Below are positions 35,495-43,253 of a stretch of 43,519 nucleotides of DNA, one piece after another; position 1 is the stretch's first letter; each line of letters opens with the position of its first letter. Source of the stretch: Richelia sp. CSU_2_1 (GTDB taxonomy: Bacteria > Cyanobacteriota > Cyanobacteriia > Cyanobacteriales > Microcoleaceae); the NCBI GenBank assembly GCA_012034575.1, contig JAAUPF010000041.1, positions 1-43,519 on the forward strand. Reading direction: 5' to 3'. The notes under the pieces are model-generated. The model had not been told where the DNA came from, ran no database searches, and worked only from the letters and a program-made list of their open reading frames with translations. Made by a program: the position numbers and the translations under genes.

Positions 35495-36154
35495 TTATTT
35501 AATCCCTTCAAACGGCCCTAAAAAAGTCGGTTTGGGACGGGTAACGCGCGTTTCCCACAGCGCTTTGATAACTGCTAAAAATTCGCGAAAACTGTAGCGA
35601 ACCATCGTAGATTGGCGAAATTTCCCCCAATCCGGTGTTCCCAAACCGATCGCTTCTACGCCCAACTGCCGGCAAGTATAAACAGCGCGCGGTAAGTGAA
35701 AGTTTTGAGTTACTAAAACTGCTGCTGCAATCCCAAAAACTGCTTTCGCCCGATAGCAACTTTCATAAGTGGAAAAACCTGCATAATCGAGGGTAATATC
35801 TTCAACTGGTATTCCCTGCGTTGCTGCGTATTCTTGCATGACTTTGACTTCATTATAATCCGGGCTGCTGTTATCTCCCGTCATCAAAATTTTGCTAATT
35901 CGCCCTGCTTTGTACAAATCAACCGCTGCTTGAACTCGATCGGCTAGCATCGGTGTCGGAGTTCCATCTTCCCAAATTCCCGCACCGAAAACAATGGCAA
36001 TGGGCTGGGAGGGAACCTCGGCTAAATCGGTGCGGCGGTAGTTGCTGGTAACTAGATTGACGTAATAATTAAGGGCGATCGGTGTTAGCAGCGAGGCCAA
36101 TATTAGCAGCGGGAAGGCAAAGCGCCATTGAACGACAAAGGATTTTAGAAACAT
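35495..36154 (-). CDS. SanA/YdcF-like (DUF218) membrane protein
   Basis: The 219-residue protein has an N-terminal anchor (FAFPLLILASLLTPIALNYYVNLV). A DUF218 domain follows: IAIVFGAGIWEDGTPTPMLADRVQAAVDLYKAGRISKILMTGDN, then YESCYRAKAVFGIAAAVLVTQNFHLPRAVYTCRQLGVEAIG. The VxGAG, TGDN and TQNFHLPRA motifs are those of SanA (vancomycin-sensitivity) proteins, thought to act in envelope barrier function. The biochemical activity is unknown. It is divergent from pabC, with a 157-base spacer. Confidence 0.88.
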   Translation of the reverse strand: MFLKSFVVQWRFAFPLLILASLLTPIALNYYVNLVTSNYRRTDLAEVPSQPIAIVFGAGIWEDGTPTPMLADRVQAAVDLYKAGRISKILMTGDNSSPDYNEVKVMQEYAATQGIPVEDITLDYAGFSTYESCYRAKAVFGIAAAVLVTQNFHLPRAVYTCRQLGVEAIGLGTPDWGKFRQSTMVRYSFREFLAVIKALWETRVTRPKPTFLGPFEGIK

Positions 36155-36311
36155 AAATTTAAGCTATCTTCGCACACTAATTTACAGTTGGGCAGCCTTA
36201 AAGTGTTTCGATTACCCAATATTTTACTCGATCGTACTGTATAATTGGGCAAACAAGTACGATCGCGCGACTTCAAAAGGTAAACTTACTGTTACTGTAT
36301 TTAATAATATA

Positions 36312-36977
36312 ATGCAACAACAACCAAAGTTTGAATTGCTGGAATCACTTTTATGGGAACCCGGAAACGGCTATTTTTTGCTAGACAGACATTTGGCAAG
36401 ATTGGAGCGATCGGCCGATTATTTTAAGTTTACATTATCATTAACCGCAGTGCGTCAAGCTTTGCAAGAATTGAGCCTTACCTTGGGGTCGATCGCCCGC
36501 AAAGTCCGCTTGACGCTAACTTGTGAGGGAAAGCTAACATTGCAAGCCGAAACACTAGATAATGGTATCTTAAAAATCGGCGCAGTGGTGGGAATTGCCA
36601 GCGGTCCGATCGATTCTCAAAACCCTTTTTTTTACCACAAGACAACTTACCGATTACCTTATACAATGGCTTTGGAATCGCAACCAGAATATCGGGATGT
36701 TTTGCTGTGGAATCAAGATGGATTTATGACAGAATCAACGATCGCCAATATCGCGATCGACACTCCAGCAGGCTTAATTACTCCTCCTGTTAAATGCGGC
36801 TTATTGCCGGGGACGTTTCGCGCTCAACTTCTCGCGGAGGGAAAACTGAGGGAAAAGTTGATTCGTTTGGAAGATTTGCGCAATACCCAGACTCTATTTC
36901 TGATTAACTCAGTTAGAGGTTGGATGCGGCTTAAAAAAGAGGAAAAGCGAGATGTTTGGCAAGTCGATCGATTTTAG
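36312..36977 (+). CDS. pabC: Aminotransferase class IV, probable aminodeoxychorismate lyase
   Basis: The 221-residue protein has class IV features: LLESLLWEPGNGYFLLDRHLARLERSADYFKF at the start, KTTYRLPYTMALESQPEYRDVLLWNQDGFMTESTIANIAID (PLP Lys in the KTT region, Glu in the TEST segment) and VKCGLLPGTFRAQLLAEGKLREK. PabC releases pyruvate from 4-amino-4-deoxychorismate to give p-aminobenzoate for folate. The neighbouring pabB-type gene, 180 bases downstream on the same strand, supports PabC over branched-chain or D-amino-acid aminotransferases. Confidence 0.85.
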   Translation: MQQQPKFELLESLLWEPGNGYFLLDRHLARLERSADYFKFTLSLTAVRQALQELSLTLGSIARKVRLTLTCEGKLTLQAETLDNGILKIGAVVGIASGPIDSQNPFFYHKTTYRLPYTMALESQPEYRDVLLWNQDGFMTESTIANIAIDTPAGLITPPVKCGLLPGTFRAQLLAEGKLREKLIRLEDLRNTQTLFLINSVRGWMRLKKEEKRDVWQVDRF

Positions 36978-37043
36978 ATTTTGGATTTTAGATTTTATAT
37001 TTTAGCATGAATTATTGTTTTCCAGCAGTTATGCACTCCGAAA

Positions 37044-37109
37044 GAGAAACCGGGTTTTTTACCGAATCTGCGGGCTGCAACAAAATATTTTCCGAAAAAC
37101 CCGGTTTCT
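37044..37109. repeat. GAAACCGGGTTTTTT / AAAAACCCGGTTTCT inverted repeat element
   Basis: This 66-base element has long inverted ends, the same family as 7270, 7364 and 38697. It lies between pabC and pabB. Just before it, TTTTAGATT-type repeats run from 36975 to 37003. Confidence 0.75.
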
Positions 37110-37157
37110 GAATTCCCGGCGCAAGTTATGTTGAGATTATTTACTTCCCGATCTTGA

Positions 37158-38627
37158 ATGCAATCTGTTATGAAACCTTTACAACCTTGGCATTGGCGAA
37201 AACTTCCTCTAAATCGACGCACCGGATCGGAGATTTTTCAAGCTTTATTTATCATTAAAAATGCTGAAACTGTCGGAGATAATTCGGGGAGGGGTTCCCA
37301 CAATATGGCCGTTTTGCTAGAAAGTCCAGTTACATCTTCTACCAACTTGGCACGATATTCTATTTGTGCAGGTTCTCCTCGCATAATTGATGGGAAACCT
37401 CAACTGTGGACGCCACCAGTTGGCGAAATTATTCCTTTTTTGCGCGAAATTTTAAACTCTCAAAAAAACACTTCAGAATTCAATTTACCGCCAGACATTC
37501 CTTTTACAGGAGGTTGGTTGGGATGGCTGGGTTACGATTTAGCATGGGAAATCGAAAAACTTCCCCAAATCAATCAAGATGCGCTTCCTTTTCCGGTTAG
37601 TTGTTGGTACGAACCCGAATCTTTTGCCGTTTTAGACAATCGATATCAAATTCTTTGGCTGGCTGCAAGTCAACCTTTGCAACTAGACTTCATGCAGCAG
37701 AAATTAGAGCAAGATCGGCTGGAGATAAAATCTCAAAAATCTCCAAAACTTATTCAAAAAGATTCCGTTACTCCAATTTTACACTTATTTGAATCAGAGT
37801 ATAAACAAATAGTGCGATCGGCTCAAAAATACATCCAAGCAGGCGATATTTTTCAAGCTAATTTATCGGTGCGGTTTGAAGCTCAAACAGATTGCGATAG
37901 CTGGTCGATTTATCGCGCTTTGCAGCAGATAAATCCTTCTCCATTTGCGAGTTATTGGCAAACTCCGTGGGGGGCGATCGTAAGTTGTTCTCCAGAAAGA
38001 CTGGTTCAATTATCAGGAAAACAAGTGAATACCAGACCGATCGCGGGTACGAGACCGCGCGGTTTAACGCCTGTTCAAGATGAAGAATTAGCGCGCGAAT
38101 TAACAGAAAATATTAAGGAAAAAGCCGAACATATTATGTTAGTCGATCTAGAGCGCAACGATATCGGGAGAGTGTGCGAGTGGGGTTCGGTAAAAGTCAA
38201 TGAATTTTTGACAATTGAAAAGTACAGTCACGTCATGCACTTAGTCAGTAATGTTATCGGTACATTGAGAGAAGATTTAGGGGCGATCGACCTAATTCAA
38301 GCTGTATTTCCTGGAGGTACGATTACGGGTTGTCCGAAAGTTCGCTGTTTGGAAATTATCGAAGAATTAGAACCAGTCAAGCGCAATTTATTTTACGGTT
38401 CCTGCGGTTATTTAGACTGGCGCGGCAACCTAGATTTAAATATTTTAATCCGCACGCTTTTATACGCACCAAACAGCAGCGACAAGGGAGGAACTGTTTG
38501 GGGACAAGTGGGTGCGGGAATTGTTGCCGATAGCGATCCGGAAAGGGAATGGAAGGAATCGTTACATAAAGCGCAAGCTCAACTTAATGCTTTAAAATTA
38601 GCAGAATTGTTTTTGGATAATTGGTAA
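37158..38627 (+). CDS. pabB: Aminodeoxychorismate synthase component I (PabB-type chorismate-binding enzyme)
   Basis: PabB aminates chorismate using ammonia from PabA. The protein is 489 residues; ATG at 37170 is an alternative start. The N-terminal half has [21 protein letters not shown]. The chorismate-binding domain spans about 215-485: [63 protein letters not shown], and [22 protein letters not shown]. The PIAGT at 294-298 has Ala where E. coli PabB has the nucleophilic Lys, making it TrpE-like. The pabC neighbour favours the folate role. No glutaminase domain is fused. The stop codon and last codons lie in TAATTGG heptamers. Confidence 0.85.
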   Translation: MQSVMKPLQPWHWRKLPLNRRTGSEIFQALFIIKNAETVGDNSGRGSHNMAVLLESPVTSSTNLARYSICAGSPRIIDGKPQLWTPPVGEIIPFLREILNSQKNTSEFNLPPDIPFTGGWLGWLGYDLAWEIEKLPQINQDALPFPVSCWYEPESFAVLDNRYQILWLAASQPLQLDFMQQKLEQDRLEIKSQKSPKLIQKDSVTPILHLFESEYKQIVRSAQKYIQAGDIFQANLSVRFEAQTDCDSWSIYRALQQINPSPFASYWQTPWGAIVSCSPERLVQLSGKQVNTRPIAGTRPRGLTPVQDEELARELTENIKEKAEHIMLVDLERNDIGRVCEWGSVKVNEFLTIEKYSHVMHLVSNVIGTLREDLGAIDLIQAVFPGGTITGCPKVRCLEIIEELEPVKRNLFYGSCGYLDWRGNLDLNILIRTLLYAPNSSDKGGTVWGQVGAGIVADSDPEREWKESLHKAQAQLNALKLAELFLDNW

Positions 38628-38696
38628 TTGGGAATTGGGAATTGGGAATTAGTAATTGGAAATTGGAAATTGGAAATTGGAAATTGGTAATTGGTA
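38620..38696. repeat. TAATTGG/GAATTGG/AAATTGG heptamer repeat
   Basis: Ten or so heptamers begin within the last codons of pabB (GAT AAT TGG TAA) and run up to the next inverted repeat element. Confidence 0.9.
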
Positions 38697-38762
38697 AAGA
38701 AACCGGGTTGTTTCCAAAATAATTCGTACTCGCCGACAGTTAAATTAAAAAACCCGGTTTCT
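38697..38762. repeat. AAGAAACCGGGTTGTTT / AAAAAACCCGGTTTCT inverted repeat element
   Basis: 66-base member of the GAAACCGGGTT family, directly abutting heptamers on its left. The first half resembles a solitary AACCGGGTTGTTTCC at 5240-5254. Confidence 0.75.
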
Positions 38763-38809
38763 GGACTTCGATGCGTGATTTGTAATAAAGTAAAATCAAA
38801 AATAGTTGA

Positions 38810-40114
38810 ATGAAGAAGCAGTCAATGACAAAATCTCGAATTGTTTTTACTACAATTGGTTCCTTAGGCGACTTGCATCCCAAAATTGCGATCGCCCTTG
38901 AATTGCGCCAACGCGGTCACGAAATCGCGTTCGCCACGCACAAAGAATATCAAGCAAAAATAGAAACTTTAGGATTCGAGTTTCACCGGATGCGCCCCGA
39001 CAACACTGCACTCGACGATCCTGAAGAAATGGCGCGGATGATGGATTTAAAAACAGGTTCCGAATATATCATCAAAAAATGGGTTTGTCCGGTATTGCGC
39101 GAAACTTATTCCGACTTAATGGACTGCGCAAAAAATGCCGATCTGATTGTTGCAGGCGAAGGAGTTGTAGTCGCTGGATTGGTAGCAGAAAAACTTGGAA
39201 TTCCTTGGGTGTCGAGTGCGATGGCACCGATTTCATTTTTCTCTGTTTTCGATCCGCCAGTATTGCCGATATTTCCATTTTTAGCTAAGTTGCGGGGATT
39301 CGGATCGATCGCCAATCGAGGAGTAATTAACTTTGCCAAATTAGTTAGCAAATCGTGGGGCGAACCCATTCATCAATTGCGTCGCGAACTTAATTTACCT
39401 CCTCTGGCGGGCAATCCTTTTATCGATGACAAATTTTCGCCTCATTTAGTAATTGCTTTATTTCCCTCTGTATTAGCAAAACCTCAACTTGATTGGCCGG
39501 CAAATACAGTCCTTGCAGGCGCGACATTTTACGACGGAAGTCAGAATAAAACAGACTTAGAACCCAAACTCAAGGAATTTTTAGATGCAGGTAAACCGCC
39601 GATTATTTTTACTCTCGGTTCTGCTGCTGTCATGGCACCCGGCAACTTTTATGCAGCCAGCATTGAAGCAGCTAAATTGTTAAACAAGCGAGCAATTTTA
39701 TTAATTGGTAAAAATGCGCCTCCAGAACATCTTTCATCCGATATTATAGCGATCGATTACGTTCCTTATTCGGAGATTTTTCCTCGGGCTTGCGCGATCG
39801 TCCATCAAGGAGGAATTGGCACCACATCTCAGGCATTGCGGGCAGGAATTCCCACATTAGTAATGCCTTACAGCCACGACCAACCGGACAATGCAGCGCG
39901 GCTTCAACGGTTGGGAACTGCGCGGGTTATTCCCCGCAAAAATTACACGGCTTCCAGCGCTGTAAAAGAACTGGGTAAGTTGTTGGCAAATCCAGAATAT
40001 GCAAAAAAGGCAGCAGAAATAGGCGCGATCGTCCGTCAAGAAAATGGAGTTATTGCAGCTTGTAATGCCATTGAGAAACAGTCGAGCGTCGAGCGTCGAT
40101 CGCGATTTTTATAG
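38810..40114 (+). CDS. Glycosyltransferase of the GT1/MGT (UDP-glycosyltransferase) type
   Basis: The 434-residue enzyme has a GT-B fold. The N-terminal domain starts IVFTTIGSLGDLHPKIAIALELRQRGHEIAFATH, the acceptor side with a likely catalytic His in DLHP. The C-terminal donor-binding signature is RACAIVHQGGIGTTSQALRAGIPTLVMPYSHDQPDNAARLQRLGTAR. Such enzymes glycosylate lipids, sterols, carotenoids or other small molecules. ATG 38810 or 38825 (MTKSRIVF) could start it. The next gene is a quinone methyltransferase, but the 221-base gap and a palindrome argue against one operon. The acceptor is unknown. Confidence 0.87.
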   Translation: MKKQSMTKSRIVFTTIGSLGDLHPKIAIALELRQRGHEIAFATHKEYQAKIETLGFEFHRMRPDNTALDDPEEMARMMDLKTGSEYIIKKWVCPVLRETYSDLMDCAKNADLIVAGEGVVVAGLVAEKLGIPWVSSAMAPISFFSVFDPPVLPIFPFLAKLRGFGSIANRGVINFAKLVSKSWGEPIHQLRRELNLPPLAGNPFIDDKFSPHLVIALFPSVLAKPQLDWPANTVLAGATFYDGSQNKTDLEPKLKEFLDAGKPPIIFTLGSAAVMAPGNFYAASIEAAKLLNKRAILLIGKNAPPEHLSSDIIAIDYVPYSEIFPRACAIVHQGGIGTTSQALRAGIPTLVMPYSHDQPDNAARLQRLGTARVIPRKNYTASSAVKELGKLLANPEYAKKAAEIGAIVRQENGVIAACNAIEKQSSVERRSRFL

Positions 40115-40180
40115 CTGGCTTAATACAGCAGATTCTACGTTGGTGGAGGACCTCCCCGCGATCGATCGCCACCGCCCGCC

Positions 40181-40209
40181 GTAGGGACACGGCATTGCCT
40201 TGTCCCTAC
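40181..40209. repeat. GTAGGGACA..TGTCCCTAC palindrome
   Basis: Nine-base perfect arms surround CGGCATTGCCT, a form familiar from cyanobacterial intergenic repeats. It sits 67 bases after the glycosyltransferase stop and could serve as a transcript-end hairpin. Confidence 0.75.
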
Positions 40210-40335
40210 TTTCCTTGGAATACTTGCACGGCCAACCGTTTTTTATAGTAGTAACTCAACTTGATTTTTGCTCCTGCGGGATCTGGCAGCCCATAATGTT
40301 ATATAATTGTAAAAAAATATTAAGGTCAGATTTCA

Positions 40336-41325
40336 ATGAGTTTAGTTTTTGCATTTTTGGGACTTCTGCTTGCCCTACTGATAGGCGGCGTAGCATTGTA
40401 TCTAATTACGGCTAGGCAATATCAATCGTCTAATTCCGTAGCTAATTCCTACGACGAATGGACTGAAGACGGTATTTTGGAATTTTACTGGGGCGAACAC
40501 ATTCATTTAGGCCATTACGGTACTCCGCCGCAACGGAAAGATTTTCTAACTGCAAAATCAGATTTCGTTCATGAAATGGTAGTTTGGGGCGGTTTAGATA
40601 AGTTGCCGCGCGGCACTACCGTTTTGGATGTCGGCTGCGGAATTGGCGGTAGCAGCCGCATTTTGGCAAAGGATTACGGCTTTAAAGTCACGGGTATTAC
40701 TATCAGCCCGCAACAGGTAAAACGCGCGACAGAATTGACTCCTGAGGGAGTTGACGCGCAATTTCAAATTGATGATGCGATGGCAATGTCATTTCCCGAT
40801 GCTAGTTTTGATGTGGTTTGGTCGATCGAAGCCGGGCCGCATATGCCTGACAAAGCTATTTTTGCCCGCGAATTGATGAGAGTAATTAAGCCCGGTGGAA
40901 TATTGGTTGTAGCTGATTGGAATCAAAGAGATGACAGGCAAATTCCGCTGAATTTATGGGAAAAACCAGTGATGCGGCAACTTTTAGATCAATGGTCCCA
41001 TCCAGCATTTTCCAGCATTGAAGGCTTTGCCGAATTGTTAGCAGAAACGGGATTTGTAGGGGGAGAAGTTGTTACTGCGGATTGGACGGAACCGACTCTA
41101 CCTTCTTGGATAGATTCAATTTGGCAAGGAATAGTTAAACCGGAGGGATTGGTGCGTTTTGGTTTGTCTGGCTTCATTAAATCCCTGCGAGAAGTGCCGA
41201 CTTTGTTGTTGATGCGGCTGGCTTTCGGCACGGGATTGTGTCGGTTTGGAATGTTCCGTGCGGTGCGATCTTCCTCGGAGCAACTATTGACAGAAAGGGC
41301 GATCGCTGAATCAGTTAAAGTTTAA
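40336..41325 (+). CDS. MPBQ/MSBQ methyltransferase (plastoquinone/tocopherol synthesis)
   Basis: The 329-residue SAM-dependent enzyme methylates 2-methyl-6-phytyl- and -solanesyl-benzoquinol in tocopherol and plastoquinone synthesis. The N-terminal membrane anchor (residues 2-26) is followed by YQSSNSVANSYDEWTEDGILEFYWGEHIHLGHYG. SAM motif I, VLDVGCGIGGSSR, is at 96-108; then GFKVTGITISPQQVKRA, SIEAGPHMPDK, GGILVVADWNQRDDRQIPLN and the C-terminal LLMRLAFGTGLCRFGMF. This matches my recollection of Synechocystis Sll0418 nearly throughout, including the anchor, and distinguishes it from gamma-tocopherol methyltransferase. AAGGTC upstream serves as a weak ribosome site. Confidence 0.92.
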   Translation: MSLVFAFLGLLLALLIGGVALYLITARQYQSSNSVANSYDEWTEDGILEFYWGEHIHLGHYGTPPQRKDFLTAKSDFVHEMVVWGGLDKLPRGTTVLDVGCGIGGSSRILAKDYGFKVTGITISPQQVKRATELTPEGVDAQFQIDDAMAMSFPDASFDVVWSIEAGPHMPDKAIFARELMRVIKPGGILVVADWNQRDDRQIPLNLWEKPVMRQLLDQWSHPAFSSIEGFAELLAETGFVGGEVVTADWTEPTLPSWIDSIWQGIVKPEGLVRFGLSGFIKSLREVPTLLLMRLAFGTGLCRFGMFRAVRSSSEQLLTERAIAESVKV

Positions 41326-41345
41326 AATAATAGGGCGTACATGAG

Positions 41346-41392
41346 ATTTTAGATTGGCGATTTTAGATTTTAGATTAAAGCCAATCTAAAAT
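41346..41392 (+). terminator. 13-bp hairpin after the methyltransferase gene
   Basis: Perfect arms ATTTTAGATTGGC (41346-41358) and GCCAATCTAAAAT (41380-41392) lie 20 bases after the stop. The loop is made of TTTTAGATT repeats like those at 36975. It could terminate transcription or be a repeat-derived palindrome; no long U-run follows. Confidence 0.45.
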
Positions 41393-41405
41393 TAATGTTT
41401 AGTAA

Positions 41406-41422
41406 GGTGCGCACTGCGCACC
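41406..41422. repeat. GGTGCGCACTGCGCACC dispersed palindrome
   Basis: Copy of the family in the orientation of the third unit of the tandem array at 2902-3068. It lies 33 bases past the stop of the META-domain gene. Confidence 0.85.
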
Positions 41423-41454
41423 CCTACAGATATAAACCCTGCGTAATTCCTGAG

Positions 41455-41931
41455 TTATTCTTTGCGTATCGGCTCAAATTCGTAGATACCGCCGTTAGCC
41501 ATTAGCGATACAAACAAATAACCATCTTTGATAATATAAAAGCGCACCAATTCCCAGTCTTTGGCGATGCGATCGTGCAATGAATCGGGCGGACAAATGG
41601 CGCGGGTGAGTGCTAGGGGTCCAAACTCCAGCCGATTGGGTGCGGGCGATTTCCAAGTGCCCTTTCCTCGATTGCAGTCGATGCGCGCGTTAAGGCTACC
41701 GTCATCATTGAAAGCGATTGTATACTTTGTTTTGTCGTCGGGAATCGATTTTTTTCCATCGCCAGCATGGAACTTTAAAAGTTGCCAGGAAGTGCCTGCG
41801 AGATTGGTTTCATTCATCGTGCCTGTATGGGTTCTTGGAGTCGGATCGGTTGCCTGGGTTGCTATAGGTATGATAAGGGCGATCGCCACCGTCAAAAGCA
41901 CGATCGCACCTCTGCGAATGGATTTCTTCAT
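41455..41931 (-). CDS. META-domain secreted protein (HslJ-like)
   Basis: The 158-residue protein has a signal peptide (RRGAIVLLTVAIALIIPIATQA, cut near TQA/TD). A single META domain follows: NLAGTSWQLLKF, YTIAFNDDGSLNARIDCNRGKGTWK, LEFGPLALTRAICPPDSLHDRIAKDWELVRFYIIKDGYLFVSL. META domains occur in HslJ and other secreted bacterial proteins linked to stress or surface roles. The exact function is unknown. It is the last clearly cyanobacterial gene of the window. Confidence 0.87.
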   Translation of the reverse strand: MKKSIRRGAIVLLTVAIALIIPIATQATDPTPRTHTGTMNETNLAGTSWQLLKFHAGDGKKSIPDDKTKYTIAFNDDGSLNARIDCNRGKGTWKSPAPNRLEFGPLALTRAICPPDSLHDRIAKDWELVRFYIIKDGYLFVSLMANGGIYEFEPIRKE

Positions 41932-42044
41932 TAACTAATAATGTTTCTCCAAACGCAGGTTATACTTCAGTTGTAAACGTACCTGGTGGAGGTAGCACCA
42001 CGTGTTACCGGTTTTGATCTAGTTAGTTTTGTGTGACACGTTAG

Positions 42045-42292
42045 GAGGAGCAACTAACAGTAACTGCTCCTGCCTCTCCTATTGTAAATATGGAGATTCA
42101 CAGTTAAAGATGCTAACAATAATGCTGGTACCAATAATATTACTGTTGATGGTAATGGTAAAACTTTAGAAAATCCAGTTACACCAGGCACTTATACTTC
42201 TCCAATTATTATAAATACTAACAGCCGCTCAGCTACTTTGGGCTTTTGACCCAACTAGAAATAGATACACGCTAATAACCACTGTACCATAA
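42045..42292 (+). pseudogene. 3' part of a phage-like structural protein, two frame breaks
   Basis: No start is visible. Joined across two single-base shifts the frame reads EEQLTVTAPASPIVN, then WRFTVKDANNNAGTNNITVDGNGKTLENP, TPGTYTSPIIINTNSRSATLGF and DPTRNRYTLITTVP with the stop at 42290-42292. The shifts fall near 42088-42090 and in TTTT at 42244-42247 (one T too many). The Asn/Thr-rich KDANNNAGTNNITVDG style is typical of phage tail or fibre-associated proteins. Codon use and A/T content differ from the preceding genes, and no HIP1 site occurs. The next gene follows ten bases on, as in tightly packed phage operons. Confidence 0.55.
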
Positions 42293-42301
42293 GGAATATT
42301 C

Positions 42302-42660
42302 ATGGGTTCTGTAGATAAACTTTTCAAATTAGCAGACCGTTTAGCTCGCAAATCTCACTAGGCCAACAAGTAGCTGGAGATTTTCAAGATACTTTGCAGA
42401 GTGCCGGTCTATGGGATAAAAGCGCAGAAGTATCTCCTATGCTAGCTGCTGCTGGTGTGGATGATGGGCCCGTTGCTATAACTATTCGTTTTGATAAAGG
42501 ATTAAATGTTAAATTCCTTGTTAGTGCAACCCCTCCGGCTGCTGCTGCCAAATTAACTGCGTTACTTGCAGCCAAATATGCTGCTGCTATGAAAGCAGCA
42601 TGTGTTGCAGCTAAACTTACAGTTACAGATACCATGGATGTTAAGTGGTTAACCTTCTAA
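42302..42660 (+). pseudogene. Small phage-like protein, split by a 1-base frameshift
   Basis: ATG 42302 follows AAGGA by six bases. It reads MGSVDKLFKLADRLARK and then stops early. Adding one A to the AAA near 42351-42353 gives RLARKISLGQQVAGDFQDTLQSAGLWDKSAEV and an unbroken ~119-residue protein ending VTDTMDVKWLTF at 42660. The middle is hydrophobic/Ala-rich (KLTALLAAKYAAAMKAACVAAKLTV). I do not recognise a family. The size, tight spacing and neighbours suggest a phage structural or accessory protein. Confidence 0.6.
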
Positions 42661-42691
42661 AGAAATTATAAGCCCGATATAATAAGATGGC

Positions 42692-42805
42692 ATGAAAGAT
42701 TTTGATGTTGGTATTATTGGGGCTGGTGTTGCGGGCGCATTTGCTACTCTCAAGTTAGCAAAGGATCATAAGAACGTTAAAGCGATTCTTTTTGATTTAG
42801 GCAGA
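42692..42805 (+). CDS. N-terminal fragment of a FAD-dependent oxidoreductase-like protein
   Basis: MKDFDVGIIGAGVAGAFATLKLAKDHKNVKAILFDLGR is a complete N-terminal Rossmann beta-alpha-beta with GAGVAG for FAD or NAD binding. It starts 31 bases after the previous phage-like gene. The frame continues to 43180, but from about codon 39 onward the sequence is unrelated to any flavoprotein and resembles an animal RRM exon. The real gene is therefore cut here, and the 162-residue open frame 42692-43180 is a chimera. Confidence 0.65.
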
Positions 42806-42916
42806 GAAATAGACGGGTCTCTAGTTGAAGTCACTTTAGCAAAACCAGTTGATAAAAATCAATATATTCGTTTCACACGAAATGTCAGTCCCTCAACTTT
42901 GACAGCAACTCTACCG
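42806..42916 (+). CDS. Eukaryote-like RRM exon fragment (A1CF/RBM47/hnRNP R type)
   Basis: EIDGSLVEVTLAKPVDKN followed by QYIRFTRN matches the end of an RNA-recognition motif in animal A1CF/RBM47/SYNCRIP-type proteins, where IDGxxVEVTLAKPVDK is a hallmark. No bacterial protein I know has it. The coding stretch ends at a perfect eukaryotic 5' splice consensus, CCG|GTGAGT, at 42916/42917. It joins the phage-like flavoprotein frame directly at its left end, so the junction near 42800-42806 is probably artificial. Confidence 0.7.
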
Positions 42917-43253
42917 GTGAGTACTCAATTGGAGCTTCTCATCGATTTGTTCGCTCATTCGTTTGAAGAATTTTCCATTCACCTTTCCATCATCAACAAC
43001 GACGTTAACCTCCACTGTGGCACCGTTGGATTTCTCTTCTTCATTATCAACAATGCCCTATTTGACATTACCGAGCAACTCAACAAACATCTCCATTCCA
43101 ACGATCAATGCCAATCATTATTCGAACAACGTCTTCTCGCCCAAGTAAAATCGACTCGATCGATTATTCAAGAGTTTTAATCGAGTTTTAATCGAGTTTT
43201 TCTAATCGATTGCAAACCCTACTTGCAATGTTAACTTTGTTTCTTACAAATAG
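42917..43253. other. Intron-like or foreign non-coding sequence between eukaryotic exons
   Basis: It starts with GTGAGT and ends with TTTGTTTCTTACAAATAG, a pyrimidine-rich tract and AG, like an intron. The two exons belong to different genes, so a second junction is probably inside. A short minus-strand frame (about 43060-42911, reading NGATVEVNVVVDDGKVNGKF) looks protein-like but is unidentified. The repeated AATCGAGTTTT near 43178-43203 is a small tandem repeat. Confidence 0.45.

Noticed and set aside
42911..43060. Minus-strand coding exon (NGATVEVNVVVDDGKVNGKF)
   Set aside because: It looks protein-like but is short, has no start and matches nothing I recognise; it is not called as a gene.
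42692..43180. A novel 162-residue fusion protein
   Set aside because: The two parts come from unrelated families and a splice donor lies inside the frame; a chimera explains it better.
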